Shown here: positions 45,586 through 54,646 of the stretch, in pieces | Layout of the letters: the number at the start of each line of letters is the position of its first letter | How positions within the stretch are numbered: the first letter of the stretch is position 1 | Origin: Saprospiraceae bacterium | Lineage (GTDB): Bacteria; Bacteroidota; Bacteroidia; Chitinophagales; Saprospiraceae | Direction: 5' to 3' | Length of the DNA: 64,000 nucleotides | Assembly (NCBI GenBank): GCA_020628095.1 | Contig: JAHDFP010000012.1 | Location: forward strand, 62,161 to 126,160 | Program-made: the position numbers and the translations under genes | Notes under the pieces: model-generated | Database searches by the model: none | Told to the model about the DNA's origin: nothing | Seen by the model: only the letters and a program-made list of their open reading frames with translations

Positions 45586-48126
45586 ATGAGATATATCTAC
45601 ATATTTTTCTTGCTGAATATCAGCTATATAGGCTTCGGCCAAGATATTAATATGGATTTGGTTGCCCGCGTACCACTGGACGAAACCGGGAATGACATCT
45701 GGGGTTATGTCGATGATAATGGAATAGAATATGCCATTATGGGAAGTCGCACACATACTAACATCTGGAGTCTGGAAGACAAAGCCAATCCACAACTAAG
45801 AGCCAGAATCCAAGGTGGCAGCAGCACCTGGCGTGATATCAAAAGCTGGAAAACTCACCTCTATGTGACTAATGACGAAACACCTGACGGTCTCCTTGTT
45901 ATAGACATGAGTATGGCACCTGATAGCATCTCATATAACTATCTGACACCTCAGGTATTTACGGAGAGTTCTGTGGACACGTTCATAGATGTAGATAGGG
46001 CCATCACCGTAGATACGGTCATAATGAATATGGACACGACCATCATCAGAGATACCATGATAGTCATAGATACGATCGTCACGATAGAGTCACTCGGACA
46101 GTGCCATAATCTATATATAGACGAATTTGGCTATTGCTATCTGGCAGGATGTCGTATCAGTGGTGGTAGCAAAGCCATCATCTTAGACCTCAATGTGGAC
46201 CTTGATAATCCTCCGATCATCGCGGCCTATGGTAGTGATCCATTCAATGGACCAGAATACGCGCATGATCTGATGGTACAAAATAATATCATGTACTCAT
46301 CTGAGATATATACTGGTCATTTGACCTTATTCGATGTCAGTGATAAGAGTAACATAATAGAACTCGGTGATGCACAGACGACCACTAATTTCACTCATAA
46401 TACCTGGGCGTCTACTGATGGCAACTATGCATTCACCACGGACGAAAGACCTAATGCCTACGTCGATGCCTTTGATGTATCCGACCCTGCTAATATCAAA
46501 TATCTGGACTCATACCGACCACTGGAGACAGAAGGTCGTGGCGTCATCCCTCATAACACACACTATCATGATGGCTATCTGGTGACCTCTTGGTATACAG
46601 ATGGGATCGTCGTCATAGATGGCTCACGCCCTGACAATCTTATCAAAGTAGGATCTTATGATACCTGGCCGTTTGGTGATGGAGGATTTAGCGGGTGCTG
46701 GGGAGCATATCCTTGGTTGCCTTCTGGTTATATCTTAGCCAGTAATATGTCCAATAACTCTGATGCTGGAGCCAGCGTGGGAGAGCTATATATATTCGAA
46801 CCAAAATATGATCGCGCTTGCTTCCTAGAAGGTACAGTAACCGACGTAGAAACTGGAGATGTTATCAATAACGTGGCTGTCGCCATAGAAGCCGCCCAGC
46901 TTAATGAGGCCAATACAGATGCTATGGGTGTATATAAGACAGGGTTGGCGACGGCAGGTGCTTATATGGTCTCCTTTGATCATCCAGACTATATCCCTCA
47001 GACTGTAGAGGCCACGATAAATAATGGAGAAGTCACCATACTGGATGTACAACTAGAAAAAAGACCGCGTGTCAATGTGACCATAATATTCATAGACTCA
47101 GAAACAGGTGCTAATATCCCGACTGGTAAAATCTCTATGACGAATAGCTCCAGAGAGGTAAATCTCAGCGCCAATGCAGATGGAGAAATTAATGCCAGCA
47201 TTTTTGATGAAACATATAATGAGGTCGTGGCAGGAGCTTGGGGTTATAAGCACTTCACGATATCAGAGCGCACATTTGCCGAAGGAGCTACGGTGACCGT
47301 TGTATTAGAGCCGGGTTATCAAGATGATTTTGCCTTAGACCTCGGCTGGACACAGAATGGAGACCCGCAGACAGGAGCGTGGGTAAGAGATACGCCTATA
47401 GGTACCTTCCGTCGAGGTGATATCGCTAATATAGACGCGGATGACCCCGATGATATCGGTGACATGTGCTATATGACAGGTAACGGTGGCGGTGGCCCTG
47501 GTACTGATGATGTCGATAGAGGTATCACAAGACTCGTCTCCCCTCCTATAGATGTGTCGGGGTATGTAGACCCTATATTGAGATATAAGGCGCATTTCTA
47601 CACGGTAACGGGTAATGGTCAGGCACCCCTTAATGATACGATGTTCGTCCGTATTTTTGATACAGAACCGCATACGATAGAGATTTTCACGCAGCCTACG
47701 GATGGCTGGACAGAACTCAGAGAGATCAGACTAAAAGACATCGTCGATATTAACGAAGAATTGATATTTGGCTTTGTTATATCAGATTTCTTTGATGCAG
47801 ATCTGGCGTCTGATGGACAGCACGTTGTAGAGGGGGCGACTGATGTATTCAGCATCGTAGAGGGCGAAACCAGCTCTACTGCCGATATAGAAGACATCGG
47901 ATTTGAGGTCTATCCTAACCCATTTGATGATCAGATCAATGTCATAATCAATGAAAATGACTATGAGAGCTTAAGTATCTATAATCTGCAAGGTCAGATC
48001 GTGTATCACACAGATGTCACGTCAAAAGTCATTAATATCAATGAAATAAAGGCATCTGGGCTATACACGATCCAGTTAAAAGGAAAGGATGGAACGATTT
48101 CTACAAAAAAAGTGGTTAAAGAATAA
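45586..48126 (+). CDS. Choice-of-anchor B family T9SS protein
   Basis: An 846-aa secreted protein with a signal peptide (1-18, GFGQ). The N-terminal region (about 20-405) is the choice-of-anchor B beta-propeller: DIWGYVDDNGIEYAIMGSRTHTNIWSLEDKANP, STWRDIKSW, LGQCHNLYIDEFGYCYLAG, HDLMVQNNIMYSSEIYTG, THNTWASTDGNYAFTTDE. Two carboxypeptidase-regulatory/CNA-like domains (about 410-585), a jelly-roll-like segment (about 600-745) and a T9SS sorting domain (YPNPFDDQINV to TKKVVKE) follow. An insert rich in Asp/Thr (about 125-170) with repeated DTVI/DTMI words is unusual. The function is not known. Confidence 0.85.
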   Translation: MRYIYIFFLLNISYIGFGQDINMDLVARVPLDETGNDIWGYVDDNGIEYAIMGSRTHTNIWSLEDKANPQLRARIQGGSSTWRDIKSWKTHLYVTNDETPDGLLVIDMSMAPDSISYNYLTPQVFTESSVDTFIDVDRAITVDTVIMNMDTTIIRDTMIVIDTIVTIESLGQCHNLYIDEFGYCYLAGCRISGGSKAIILDLNVDLDNPPIIAAYGSDPFNGPEYAHDLMVQNNIMYSSEIYTGHLTLFDVSDKSNIIELGDAQTTTNFTHNTWASTDGNYAFTTDERPNAYVDAFDVSDPANIKYLDSYRPLETEGRGVIPHNTHYHDGYLVTSWYTDGIVVIDGSRPDNLIKVGSYDTWPFGDGGFSGCWGAYPWLPSGYILASNMSNNSDAGASVGELYIFEPKYDRACFLEGTVTDVETGDVINNVAVAIEAAQLNEANTDAMGVYKTGLATAGAYMVSFDHPDYIPQTVEATINNGEVTILDVQLEKRPRVNVTIIFIDSETGANIPTGKISMTNSSREVNLSANADGEINASIFDETYNEVVAGAWGYKHFTISERTFAEGATVTVVLEPGYQDDFALDLGWTQNGDPQTGAWVRDTPIGTFRRGDIANIDADDPDDIGDMCYMTGNGGGGPGTDDVDRGITRLVSPPIDVSGYVDPILRYKAHFYTVTGNGQAPLNDTMFVRIFDTEPHTIEIFTQPTDGWTELREIRLKDIVDINEELIFGFVISDFFDADLASDGQHVVEGATDVFSIVEGETSSTADIEDIGFEVYPNPFDDQINVIINENDYESLSIYNLQGQIVYHTDVTSKVININEIKASGLYTIQLKGKDGTISTKKVVKE

Positions 48127-48144
48127 ATTAGGTATAGAATTTGC

Positions 48145-48176
48145 TTGTGTATAAATATCCAAAATTTATATATTTG
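48145..48176 (+). promoter_or_regulatory. Promoter of tRNA-Glu
   Basis: TTG at 48145-48147 and TATATTTG at 48169-48176, separated by 21 nt, match the Bacteroidota TTG-N19-21-TAnnTTTG promoter. Transcription would start near 48183, about 30 nt before the tRNA. Confidence 0.75.
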
Positions 48177-48214
48177 CGAGCGCTTTAAGTAGTCGCAGTA
48201 TTTATAAAAATTTT

Positions 48215-48286
48215 GGCCCGTTCGTCTAGGGGTTAGGACGCCAGGTTTTCATCCTGGTAGCAGGGGTTCGAATCCCCTACGGGCTA
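48215..48286 (+). tRNA. tRNA-Glu (anticodon TTC)
   Basis: A 72-nt cloverleaf. Acceptor GGCCCGT/ACGGGCT (first pair G-U) with discriminator A. D-arm around TCGTCTAGGGGTTAGGAC. Anticodon stem CCAGG/CCTGG with loop TTTTCAT, giving TTC. T-arm GGGG-TTCGAAT-CCCC. CCA is not encoded. It has its own promoter and terminator. Confidence 0.96.
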
Positions 48287-48307
48287 CTCAAGAATAAGGC
48301 AATTCTT

Positions 48308-48342
48308 GCCCCAAGGTTTCGTCTCCTTGGGGCTTTTTTTTT
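48308..48342 (+). terminator. Intrinsic terminator after tRNA-Glu
   Basis: Stem GCCCCAAGG (48308-48316) / CCTTGGGGC (48325-48333), 8-nt loop, followed by nine T. Perfect 9-bp GC-rich hairpin. Confidence 0.93.
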
Positions 48343-48513
48343 GGGCATCAATGAGTTACGCTTGCTCTCGTCTCTTTATTAACTCAACTTAGTTTTTAAT
48401 TGCAAGAAGTATATGAGTCTTAAGTGCTTCCCATTCGAATATGTTATAATCCTATTTTAACCAATGGTATCAATATTATGAATAGTCATATAAGATAAAG
48501 AGGCCCTTAGGTC

Positions 48514-48544
48514 TTGCAAGTCGGATAAGATAACATTATCTTTC
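48514..48544 (+). promoter_or_regulatory. Probable promoter of the zincin-like lipoprotein operon
   Basis: TTG (48514-48516), 20 nt, TATCTTTC (48537-48544; one mismatch to TAnnTTTG). It lies 25 bp upstream of the ATG at 48570. Confidence 0.5.
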
Positions 48545-48569
48545 GTTATCCTAAAAATTTATTTAGATC

Positions 48570-50306
48570 ATGAAACGACCACTAATAGTAGCTCTAGCAT
48601 TGTTATTCTTTTGTTCGTGTAACAAAGATTCAAACGAACTACATAAACAAAATGATAATCATAAGATCGAGCAGAGATCCCTGAACTTATCCGCATATCA
48701 ATTCAATTTACCCGAAGACAAGTTCTATGATCCTCAACCAGTTCCAGAAAAGTTACTAATTCACATCTACAATTCCCTGCATAATCTCGAAAACTGGAAT
48801 ACTTTAAAATCAGCCATAGAGGCTCATGGAGAATTAAGATGGAATTGGGCAGAGTTAGACGTTCAGTCAGACGAATTTTATTTTGGTTATATTCCGATCT
48901 GTAGCGGCTCTAATATAACAGGCTTAGTTAGGTACAATCATTTCGATGACCACTACCATTTTAATATAGTGACTCTTTGCGACCTGTTTATTGAAACAGA
49001 TGGTTTTTCAAATACGGATGTAGATCACTTCTATATTCCATTCGTTACTAAACTAATGGATTATCAAATTCTATCCACGGATGGGGATATATATGCTATC
49101 AACGAATGGATGAAGGACTTTAAGCTAACTATTCCTCAAGATCAACTAACTCCAAGAGATGTTTCCCTCACTGTTGAGTGGAAATTAACCACTTACGAGG
49201 TTTGGACTATAGGCGATAATGCAGGTGGTTACATTAATGAATCGGAGGCCATAAGCGTTGATACGTGGGAAACCGAAATTAATATTCCTTGTGATAATGG
49301 AGGGCCGCCTGCCCCACCTCCCCCATTTGATTTTGATGTTCCACCTCCACCAAATCCGGGAGGCCCATCAAATGGAAACCCTGGATCGACTCCGCCTGAA
49401 GATGGTGATGAAGACAAAGAAACCGAAAGAAAAAAAGATATAGAAATAAAAGACGAAGACTGCAAAAATGATCACATGAACTCTGATGCTGTTCGTTTTG
49501 TACAAAACGAGTTAAAAAACTATGAATTCCCTTGCGAGCAATTAGATGCCCAAGCATTGATAGATCAAATATTGGAAGAATTATGCGCAGAAGCTGATAC
49601 TCCAGGAGGTTTAGACTTAGAAGGTCTAGTAGGGTCAATAACACGGGATAAAGTCGAAGCTGAAATTGATAAAAATGACTGGATAAATGAAGATACAAGT
49701 TTTAGAAATTGTAAGACCTATAAATGTGTATCGGATTATCTCAATGCGAACAATTTAATACATTATTGTGAGGACTTAGATCCGCTATTTGATTCAGAAT
49801 TATACGGTGTCACTTACACAACGCACAATGTAGGGGCGGACGGTGAAACTAAGATCAGCAATTTAGAAAATGGTGAAATTACTATTTCGTTTCATACAGG
49901 TGATTGCAACCCAGAAGACACGGATCTACTCAAAGTAGCTGAGACACTTTACCACGAAGGACAACACGCTGCATTTTTTATGGAATTAATGAACGGAGGT
50001 TTAGACAGCACTAATGAAGAAGCAGTTCGTGAGGCATGGGCTCAATTTGTATCAGAAAATTATAATATCCCTTACAACAGCCAGCATCAGGTTATGAGAG
50101 ATCAATATATGGAAAAGGCGGCCGAATTTTTATGGAATTTGAATGGCCAAAATCTAACCAAAGAACACTACATGTACTATGTATATGTAGGATTAGATTG
50201 GTTTAATTTTCCTCAAAGCGATATTGACAGATGGAAAGATATGCATAAAGAACTCAATGGAATTTCTCCCTATACCACGGATCATAATACTTTTTCATGC
50301 AATTAG
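48570..50306 (+). CDS. Lipoprotein with HExxH zincin-like motif
   Basis: A 578-aa protein with a lipoprotein signal (FFCSCNK, Cys17). The N-terminal domain (about 30-225) is followed by a Pro-rich linker (about 248-275, PPAPPPPFDFDVPPPPNPGG) and a charged segment. The C-terminal domain (about 300-578) contains YHEGQH, a zinc-peptidase HExxH (His462, Glu463, His466), and a downstream NEEAVREAWAQF that could supply the third, glutamate ligand. No family is recognised. Extracytoplasmic proteolysis is inferred from the motif only. It overlaps the next gene by 10 bp. AT-rich relative to the preceding T9SS gene. Confidence 0.7.
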   Translation: MKRPLIVALALLFFCSCNKDSNELHKQNDNHKIEQRSLNLSAYQFNLPEDKFYDPQPVPEKLLIHIYNSLHNLENWNTLKSAIEAHGELRWNWAELDVQSDEFYFGYIPICSGSNITGLVRYNHFDDHYHFNIVTLCDLFIETDGFSNTDVDHFYIPFVTKLMDYQILSTDGDIYAINEWMKDFKLTIPQDQLTPRDVSLTVEWKLTTYEVWTIGDNAGGYINESEAISVDTWETEINIPCDNGGPPAPPPPFDFDVPPPPNPGGPSNGNPGSTPPEDGDEDKETERKKDIEIKDEDCKNDHMNSDAVRFVQNELKNYEFPCEQLDAQALIDQILEELCAEADTPGGLDLEGLVGSITRDKVEAEIDKNDWINEDTSFRNCKTYKCVSDYLNANNLIHYCEDLDPLFDSELYGVTYTTHNVGADGETKISNLENGEITISFHTGDCNPEDTDLLKVAETLYHEGQHAAFFMELMNGGLDSTNEEAVREAWAQFVSENYNIPYNSQHQVMRDQYMEKAAEFLWNLNGQNLTKEHYMYYVYVGLDWFNFPQSDIDRWKDMHKELNGISPYTTDHNTFSCN

Positions 50307-50827
50307 TAAAAACGACACTATTTGTTCTTTTTACTTCTCTCTTTATTCAATGTAATGGAGGTTATAACCACCATGTTATATATAACCACATTGCTATAGA
50401 AGAAAGACAAAATAAACCAAGCAAGAGAGTAAGAAAAGTCGACACCTTAGAATTTGAAAACAACGCCATCATATATTCATCAACTATAAATGCTACGTTG
50501 TCAAGGAAGTTTCTTATAAATAATTCGGAAACTAAACTTGATAAGAATTCACACCTAGGGATACCTTTGGATTACATTGATACCAAAGTGTTTCAAGTAG
50601 ATGGTAAGGAATATTCCGTAACAAAATTTTTGTTAGATGTACCGTTTAGTGAGGATGAAGAATCTCTTAAGTTTTATTGCTCAGATTTGGGGATTTTCAT
50701 GGAAATATTCAGCAGAAATACGGTAATCCGATCAATATCCGTTAATGATAGTAAGTCAGGAATTCTTGATAAAATTATTGACCAGATAGAGTTAGATACT
50801 ATATTTTCTTCTCGTAAAAGCTCTTGA
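50297..50827 (+). CDS. Small secreted partner of the zincin-like lipoprotein
   Basis: A 176-aa protein with a signal peptide that may be a lipobox (LFIQCNG, Cys19). The mature part is mixed beta/alpha (KRVRKVDTLEFENNAIIYSSTINATLSRK; DVPFSEDEESLKFYCSDLGIFME). It resembles nothing I know. Its start overlaps the upstream gene by 10 bp, so the two are co-translated; a substrate, inhibitor or partner role is possible but unproven. Confidence 0.68.
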   Translation: MQLVKTTLFVLFTSLFIQCNGGYNHHVIYNHIAIEERQNKPSKRVRKVDTLEFENNAIIYSSTINATLSRKFLINNSETKLDKNSHLGIPLDYIDTKVFQVDGKEYSVTKFLLDVPFSEDEESLKFYCSDLGIFMEIFSRNTVIRSISVNDSKSGILDKIIDQIELDTIFSSRKSS

Positions 50828-51010
50828 GATTATTTAATTCTCTTTACCAAATTTAGTTACTCTTATTTACTTAAACCATCTTGGATTTCCCGAAGACTTA
50901 TTTTTTAACCATACAAGTCAAAGACAATACTGCGAAAGGATTCTTTAATCTGATCCTATTCGCAAGCAGCTAAATCCCTATTAAAAAAATGTAATCTTAC
51001 AGATATCCCC

Positions 51011-51793
51011 CTACCGCTTCACCTTACCATACTCCACTATCCTCGCCTTCACGTACTGCTGATTATATCGATACCTGATCTTAGGCTTGAGGAATAAGGT
51101 GACATCTACCTTTTGGCCCTCTCTGATGACGCCGAGCTTTAGGGTGGTGCCTGCTTTTTTGTTTTCTATTTCCATCATCAGTTCTTCGACATCGTAGATG
51201 AGGCGATCATTGAGTGTGTGGATGATATCTTCGCGTAGGAGTCCAGACTCTTCGGCACTACCCTTTTCCATGATGCTCGTAATAGTGACACCATCTTCAG
51301 TATCCGAGATATTGACACCCAGCTGTCCCTTCTCTCTTTTAGATTTATCCTTGACGATGACCACGATGTCCCTACTCGTTTTTTTGACAACCTGATGTAG
51401 CTTATAAGGGTTGATACCGATGACGCGGAGAGCGTGCTTAGTACTCTTATCAAAGTCCCCAAACTTTGGCATGAAATATTGGTTACGATTGGCTCTCCCC
51501 GAAAAACCCTCCAGTATAATTTTCTTATGGGTTTCTCTTTGGTATTCGTCATAATCATAATTACTGAGACGTGTCGCTCTATAGTTGCGGTATTTGCGAC
51601 GACTAATTTCTGATTTTTCTGTGGAGGCTTGTTCCGTAGTGACTTCGGGTATCTCTGATACGTTATCGACCGGTGATGTCTGCTCTGGTAACTTGGTATC
51701 CGCTTGTGACAGACCGCAAGTAACGACAATCCACATCAATATCTGTAAGATGATCGGTTTGGTTTTTATATGCAGATAGACAATCCTGTTCAT
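51011..51793 (-). CDS. PDZ-domain periplasmic protein
   Basis: A 260-aa protein with an N-terminal hydrophobic signal (LQILMWIVVTCGLSQA, about 16-31). A low-complexity basic stretch is rich in Arg/Tyr (SRRKYRNYRATRLSNYDYDEYQR, shown in part). A PDZ domain (about 155-240) has GQLGVNISDTEDGVTITSIM, GSAEESGLLREDIIHTLND and VEELMMEIENKKAGTTLKL. No protease domain is attached, so it is not a DegP-type enzyme; it probably binds C-termini of envelope proteins. It is 40 bp downstream of the TonB-C gene on the same strand. Confidence 0.8.
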   Translation of the reverse strand: MNRIVYLHIKTKPIILQILMWIVVTCGLSQADTKLPEQTSPVDNVSEIPEVTTEQASTEKSEISRRKYRNYRATRLSNYDYDEYQRETHKKIILEGFSGRANRNQYFMPKFGDFDKSTKHALRVIGINPYKLHQVVKKTSRDIVVIVKDKSKREKGQLGVNISDTEDGVTITSIMEKGSAEESGLLREDIIHTLNDRLIYDVEELMMEIENKKAGTTLKLGVIREGQKVDVTLFLKPKIRYRYNQQYVKARIVEYGKVKR

Positions 51794-51833
51794 TATTTCT
51801 TTTACTTAGACCCTGTCATTTTTCCTACTCTGG

Positions 51834-52307
51834 TTATGGCTCAGAACTTTTATCCTCATCCAGACGAAAACGAACGGGCATCGTATATAAGACTCGCACA
51901 GGTTCTCCATTATTTCGCCCTGGCGTCCAGTAATCGTCCATGTCATTCATACCTTCGACGAGTTCTTTGGCAGTCTCTCCGCAGCCACCGCCGATATCTC
52001 TGACGACATTAATATCTGTAAGATAACCATCGACCTCCACAACGAATTGTAAATAGACTTTACCTTCTATACCTTCGGACTTAGCCACCTCGGGATACAC
52101 CAGATTGCCTTGTACATATTCCATGAGTTTTGTTTCCGCGCAACTCTTTTTTTCGGGTCTCGTCATTGTGGGATCTTCACAACCTGGGAATCGAGGCATC
52201 TCATGGACAACCTTATATAGTTCTGGTTCGCTATCGGTATCTTGAGAGAAAGCTACGGTTACTACAAACAAAAAAAGAATAGGTAATAAGACGTGTTGTA
52301 GATTCAT
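51834..52307 (-). CDS. TonB C-terminal domain (energy transducer-like) protein
   Basis: A 157-aa protein with a signal peptide (LLPILFLFVVTVAFSQ). A TonB C-terminal domain (about 60-150) has ETKLMEYVQGNLVYPEVAKSEGIEGKVYLQFVVEVDGYLTDINVVRDIG and YWTPGRNNGEPVRVLYTMPVRFRL. The MPRFPGCED motif before the domain is typical of short Bacteroidota TonB-like proteins. It lacks the inner-membrane anchor with a long proline spacer, so it may be an accessory periplasmic protein rather than a classical energy transducer. Confidence 0.87.
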   Translation of the reverse strand: MNLQHVLLPILFLFVVTVAFSQDTDSEPELYKVVHEMPRFPGCEDPTMTRPEKKSCAETKLMEYVQGNLVYPEVAKSEGIEGKVYLQFVVEVDGYLTDINVVRDIGGGCGETAKELVEGMNDMDDYWTPGRNNGEPVRVLYTMPVRFRLDEDKSSEP

Positions 52308-52410
52308 GCGCTATGGATTATTTCTTCTATAATATTTAATTTCCATTGTAAAATACTATATAAGCTACACAATGTCAAAATATCAAAGATTAGGACTTAC
52401 TTTTGGAAAT

Positions 52411-52947
52411 ATGAAAATGAAACTTAATATCATAATGACCCTAGCCAGTCTGGTGATGGCCTATACGACACAAGCGCAAAGCACCACAGACAGCAGAGGA
52501 TACATCGTACAAGTCGGAGATATGGCACCTGATTTTGAGATGGAATGGATAGATGGTACGCGATCATCTCTCTCAGATTATAGAGGTAAGGTCGTCGTCT
52601 TACAGTTCACCGCAAGCTGGTGCAGCGTCTGTCGCAAAGAAGCACCACACCTAGAAAAAGAAGTATGGCAAGCGCATAAAGATGATGACTTCTTACTTAT
52701 CGGCGTCGATAGAGATGAGCCACTGGAAAAGGTCCAACAATTTATCACCAAACTCGGTACAACTTACCCTGTCTCCCTCGATCCTAATGCGGACATATTC
52801 GGCTTATTCGCCAATAAGAAAAGTGGCGTCACCAGAAATGTTGTGATCGACAAAGAAGGACGTATCGCTTTCCTGACACGACTATTTGATCCAGAAGAGT
52901 TCGATGGTATGAAAGAGAAGATCGCGGAGTTATTAGGTGAGGGGTAG
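52411..52947 (+). CDS. TlpA/ResA-like thiol-disulfide oxidoreductase
   Basis: A 178-aa protein when started at ATG 52411 (MKMKLNIIMTLASLVMAYTTQAQ, a signal peptide); an upstream start at 52372 is not needed. AhpC/TSA-Redoxin thioredoxin fold: VGDMAPDFEMEWIDGT, RGKVVVLQFTASWCSVCRKEAPHLEKEV (active site Cys71/Cys74), FLLIGVDRDEPLEKVQQF and GVTRNVVIDKEGRIAF (cis-Pro position replaced by Thr-Arg). Likely a periplasmic disulfide reductase. The next gene starts 10 bp after its stop. Confidence 0.88.
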   Translation: MKMKLNIIMTLASLVMAYTTQAQSTTDSRGYIVQVGDMAPDFEMEWIDGTRSSLSDYRGKVVVLQFTASWCSVCRKEAPHLEKEVWQAHKDDDFLLIGVDRDEPLEKVQQFITKLGTTYPVSLDPNADIFGLFANKKSGVTRNVVIDKEGRIAFLTRLFDPEEFDGMKEKIAELLGEG

Positions 52948-52957
52948 AGATTATAGT

Positions 52958-53689
52958 ATGCACCTGAGGCTTCTATTAATAGTGTTTGTGTGGCTTACTT
53001 TTTCCTGCGGAAACGACGATGGCCCACCACACGAGCAGCGATATCCCATACAAGTCATAGACGGATTATCGGGTGACCCCATTCCCAATATAGAGATAAG
53101 TCTATCCTATAATTTCGGGAGTCAGAATTTTGACTACGTACAAGGAGTAACCGATCAAAACGGCATGGTCGAACTCGTCACCCACGTCAACACTGATTCT
53201 GTAGAATCGCTCATAGACACCTTTCCCAATGCCAATCCACAATGGGTGCACCAGAACATACAAATAGATAGTGACGAACATCTATATTACGAAGCTATAC
53301 AAGATACCGCATCGCGCATTATACGATCCAGATTCGCAACAGACAAACTCATCACAGTCAAAACACACAAACCCTATCCCGTCAAAATAACGGTCGAAGA
53401 CATAACACCTATCAGAGAACGCAGCCATCTGATATGGGTGGGTCTCTACCAGTCTCACCCTGCCTTTTCTTTTGATTATACGGGGGATGCCCTTTACGTT
53501 TTTGAGCTCGGCGCTAACGATATAGAAAGCCACACTTGGCTACTCGCCGACGAAGTCGATTACCGCCTTGATTTTCGACTAACGGTCTATGATACCTTAA
53601 ACGATCAATTAGATACGCTTTCTGTGACTCCGATAGATTTCAGAGTGGATGTGAATGATACGGATCAGGAGGTGTACTATAGTTACTGA
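52958..53689 (+). CDS. Putative lipoprotein with CNA/transthyretin-like start
   Basis: A 243-aa protein when started at ATG 52958 (MHLRLLLIVFVWLTFSCGNDD), giving a lipobox (TFSC). The mature protein begins with a prealbumin-like beta domain (YPIQVIDGLSGDPIPNIEISLSYNF) and continues as a beta-rich region. No enzymatic motif. It is probably co-transcribed with the TlpA-like gene. It is the last gene before the AT-rich accessory region. Confidence 0.7.
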   Translation: MHLRLLLIVFVWLTFSCGNDDGPPHEQRYPIQVIDGLSGDPIPNIEISLSYNFGSQNFDYVQGVTDQNGMVELVTHVNTDSVESLIDTFPNANPQWVHQNIQIDSDEHLYYEAIQDTASRIIRSRFATDKLITVKTHKPYPVKITVEDITPIRERSHLIWVGLYQSHPAFSFDYTGDALYVFELGANDIESHTWLLADEVDYRLDFRLTVYDTLNDQLDTLSVTPIDFRVDVNDTDQEVYYSY

Positions 53690-53767
53690 ATGAGAAAACA
53701 GTGGAGCCGCCGATTTCCGAAGGACTTTGACAATCAACACGTTACGAGCTACTAAAATTTTACTAAA

Positions 53768-53786
53768 ATAGAATCTTCTATTCTAT
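53768..53786. repeat. Inverted repeat near left edge of accessory region
   Basis: ATAGAAT-CTTCT-ATTCTAT, a perfect 7-bp stem, 79 bp after the lipoprotein stop. It could be a weak terminator or mark the element boundary. Composition becomes AT-rich from here. Confidence 0.45.
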
Positions 53787-53895
53787 ACTCTAATATACTG
53801 CTCCACTTAGGAACTAAGATATATGTTGAATAAAAATATGTGAAAGAAAATAGAACTTTTTCTTAGTCCATGTGGTTTCTAAATATGATAACGTC

Positions 53896-54010
53896 ATACA
53901 CGACGACTCACCGAGAAATCGGATTACGCAAAAAAAAATAAAGAATGTAAAAGCAAATTCTCTTTTTACATTCGACGTGTATGGTATTTTTTTTAATTGC
54001 GTAATTCGAT
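53896..54010. promoter_or_regulatory. Nested inverted-repeat region before the HTH gene
   Basis: Three pairs of arms are found. ATACACGACG (53896-53905) pairs with CGACGTGTAT (53973-53982) with one mismatch. ATCGGATTACGCA (53918-53930) plus an A-run pairs with a T-run plus TGCGTAATTCGAT (53998-54010) with one mismatch. GAATGTAAAA (53943-53952) pairs perfectly with TTTTACATTC (53964-53973). The structure ends 4 bp before the HTH gene start. It may be an operator, replication origin or recombination site of the element. Confidence 0.55.
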
Positions 54011-54014
54011 AATT

Positions 54015-54623
54015 ATGAATACCAATACCAAATTAAATTTTTTACTGCTTAACAAAGCAGATTTTCACATTGCTACATCTTTGCCTTATACTCATTCCAT
54101 TAGGCAACTTAAAAATGGAAAACTTTTAATTCAAGTTAAAATTTCCGAAACCATCTCCGATACAGATTTGGTCAAAAACATCATTGATTTCTATGGTAAG
54201 CACAATGTTGTTATTACTCATGTAAATGATTCAGCACCATTCATAGTGGTAAGTGAAATATTTTCTAATGCTGAAAGTAAAATGTTCTCGCAGGTTGTTA
54301 AAATCCAAGAAGTTGATGATAAAGTCTTGGAAATTGCTTGGCGACGAAAAATTGAAAATTTACTATTACAAATACTGTCCTTAAGTAAGTCCATACCTAA
54401 AAAGCTGGATAAACATCTATTGGAAGAGTTACGTACCGAGCATGTGAGTGAACTGACAGGTTATAGTCCAGACTACTTGTACAGAATTCCAAAGTCAGAA
54501 TTACTTTATGTGAAAAGAGGGAAGTATAGGTACTACCAGAGAAAAGATGTTCTTGACTGGATAAGTGAAAAACATCGGGAAGGAATAATTCAAGATGCCT
54601 TACTGCAAGTTGCAGAGCAATAA
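54015..54623 (+). CDS. HTH (excisionase-like) DNA-binding protein of the element
   Basis: A 202-aa protein when started at ATG 54015 (MNTNTKLNF); a TTG six codons upstream lies inside the inverted repeat. The N-terminal part is unknown. The C-terminal part (about 140-190) has VSELTGYSPDYLYRIPKSELLYVKRGKYRYYQRKDVLDWI, the helix-turn-helix plus wing seen in excisionase/MerR-like HTH_17 proteins. It likely binds the inverted repeats around its own start and regulates or directs the element. It is 23 bp upstream of the polymerase-like gene. Confidence 0.68.
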   Translation: MNTNTKLNFLLLNKADFHIATSLPYTHSIRQLKNGKLLIQVKISETISDTDLVKNIIDFYGKHNVVITHVNDSAPFIVVSEIFSNAESKMFSQVVKIQEVDDKVLEIAWRRKIENLLLQILSLSKSIPKKLDKHLLEELRTEHVSELTGYSPDYLYRIPKSELLYVKRGKYRYYQRKDVLDWISEKHREGIIQDALLQVAEQ

Positions 54624-54646
54624 ATCTCATACTTACTTATTCATTT

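Noticed and set aside
48215-48286. tRNA-Glu as the attachment site of the 54-58 kb element
   Set aside because: No duplicate of the tRNA 3' end was seen near the recombinase or the element edges, and host-like genes lie between.
49229-49698. Minus-strand ORFs opposite the proline-rich linker
   Set aside because: Gly-rich product is the complement of proline codons in the zincin-like lipoprotein.
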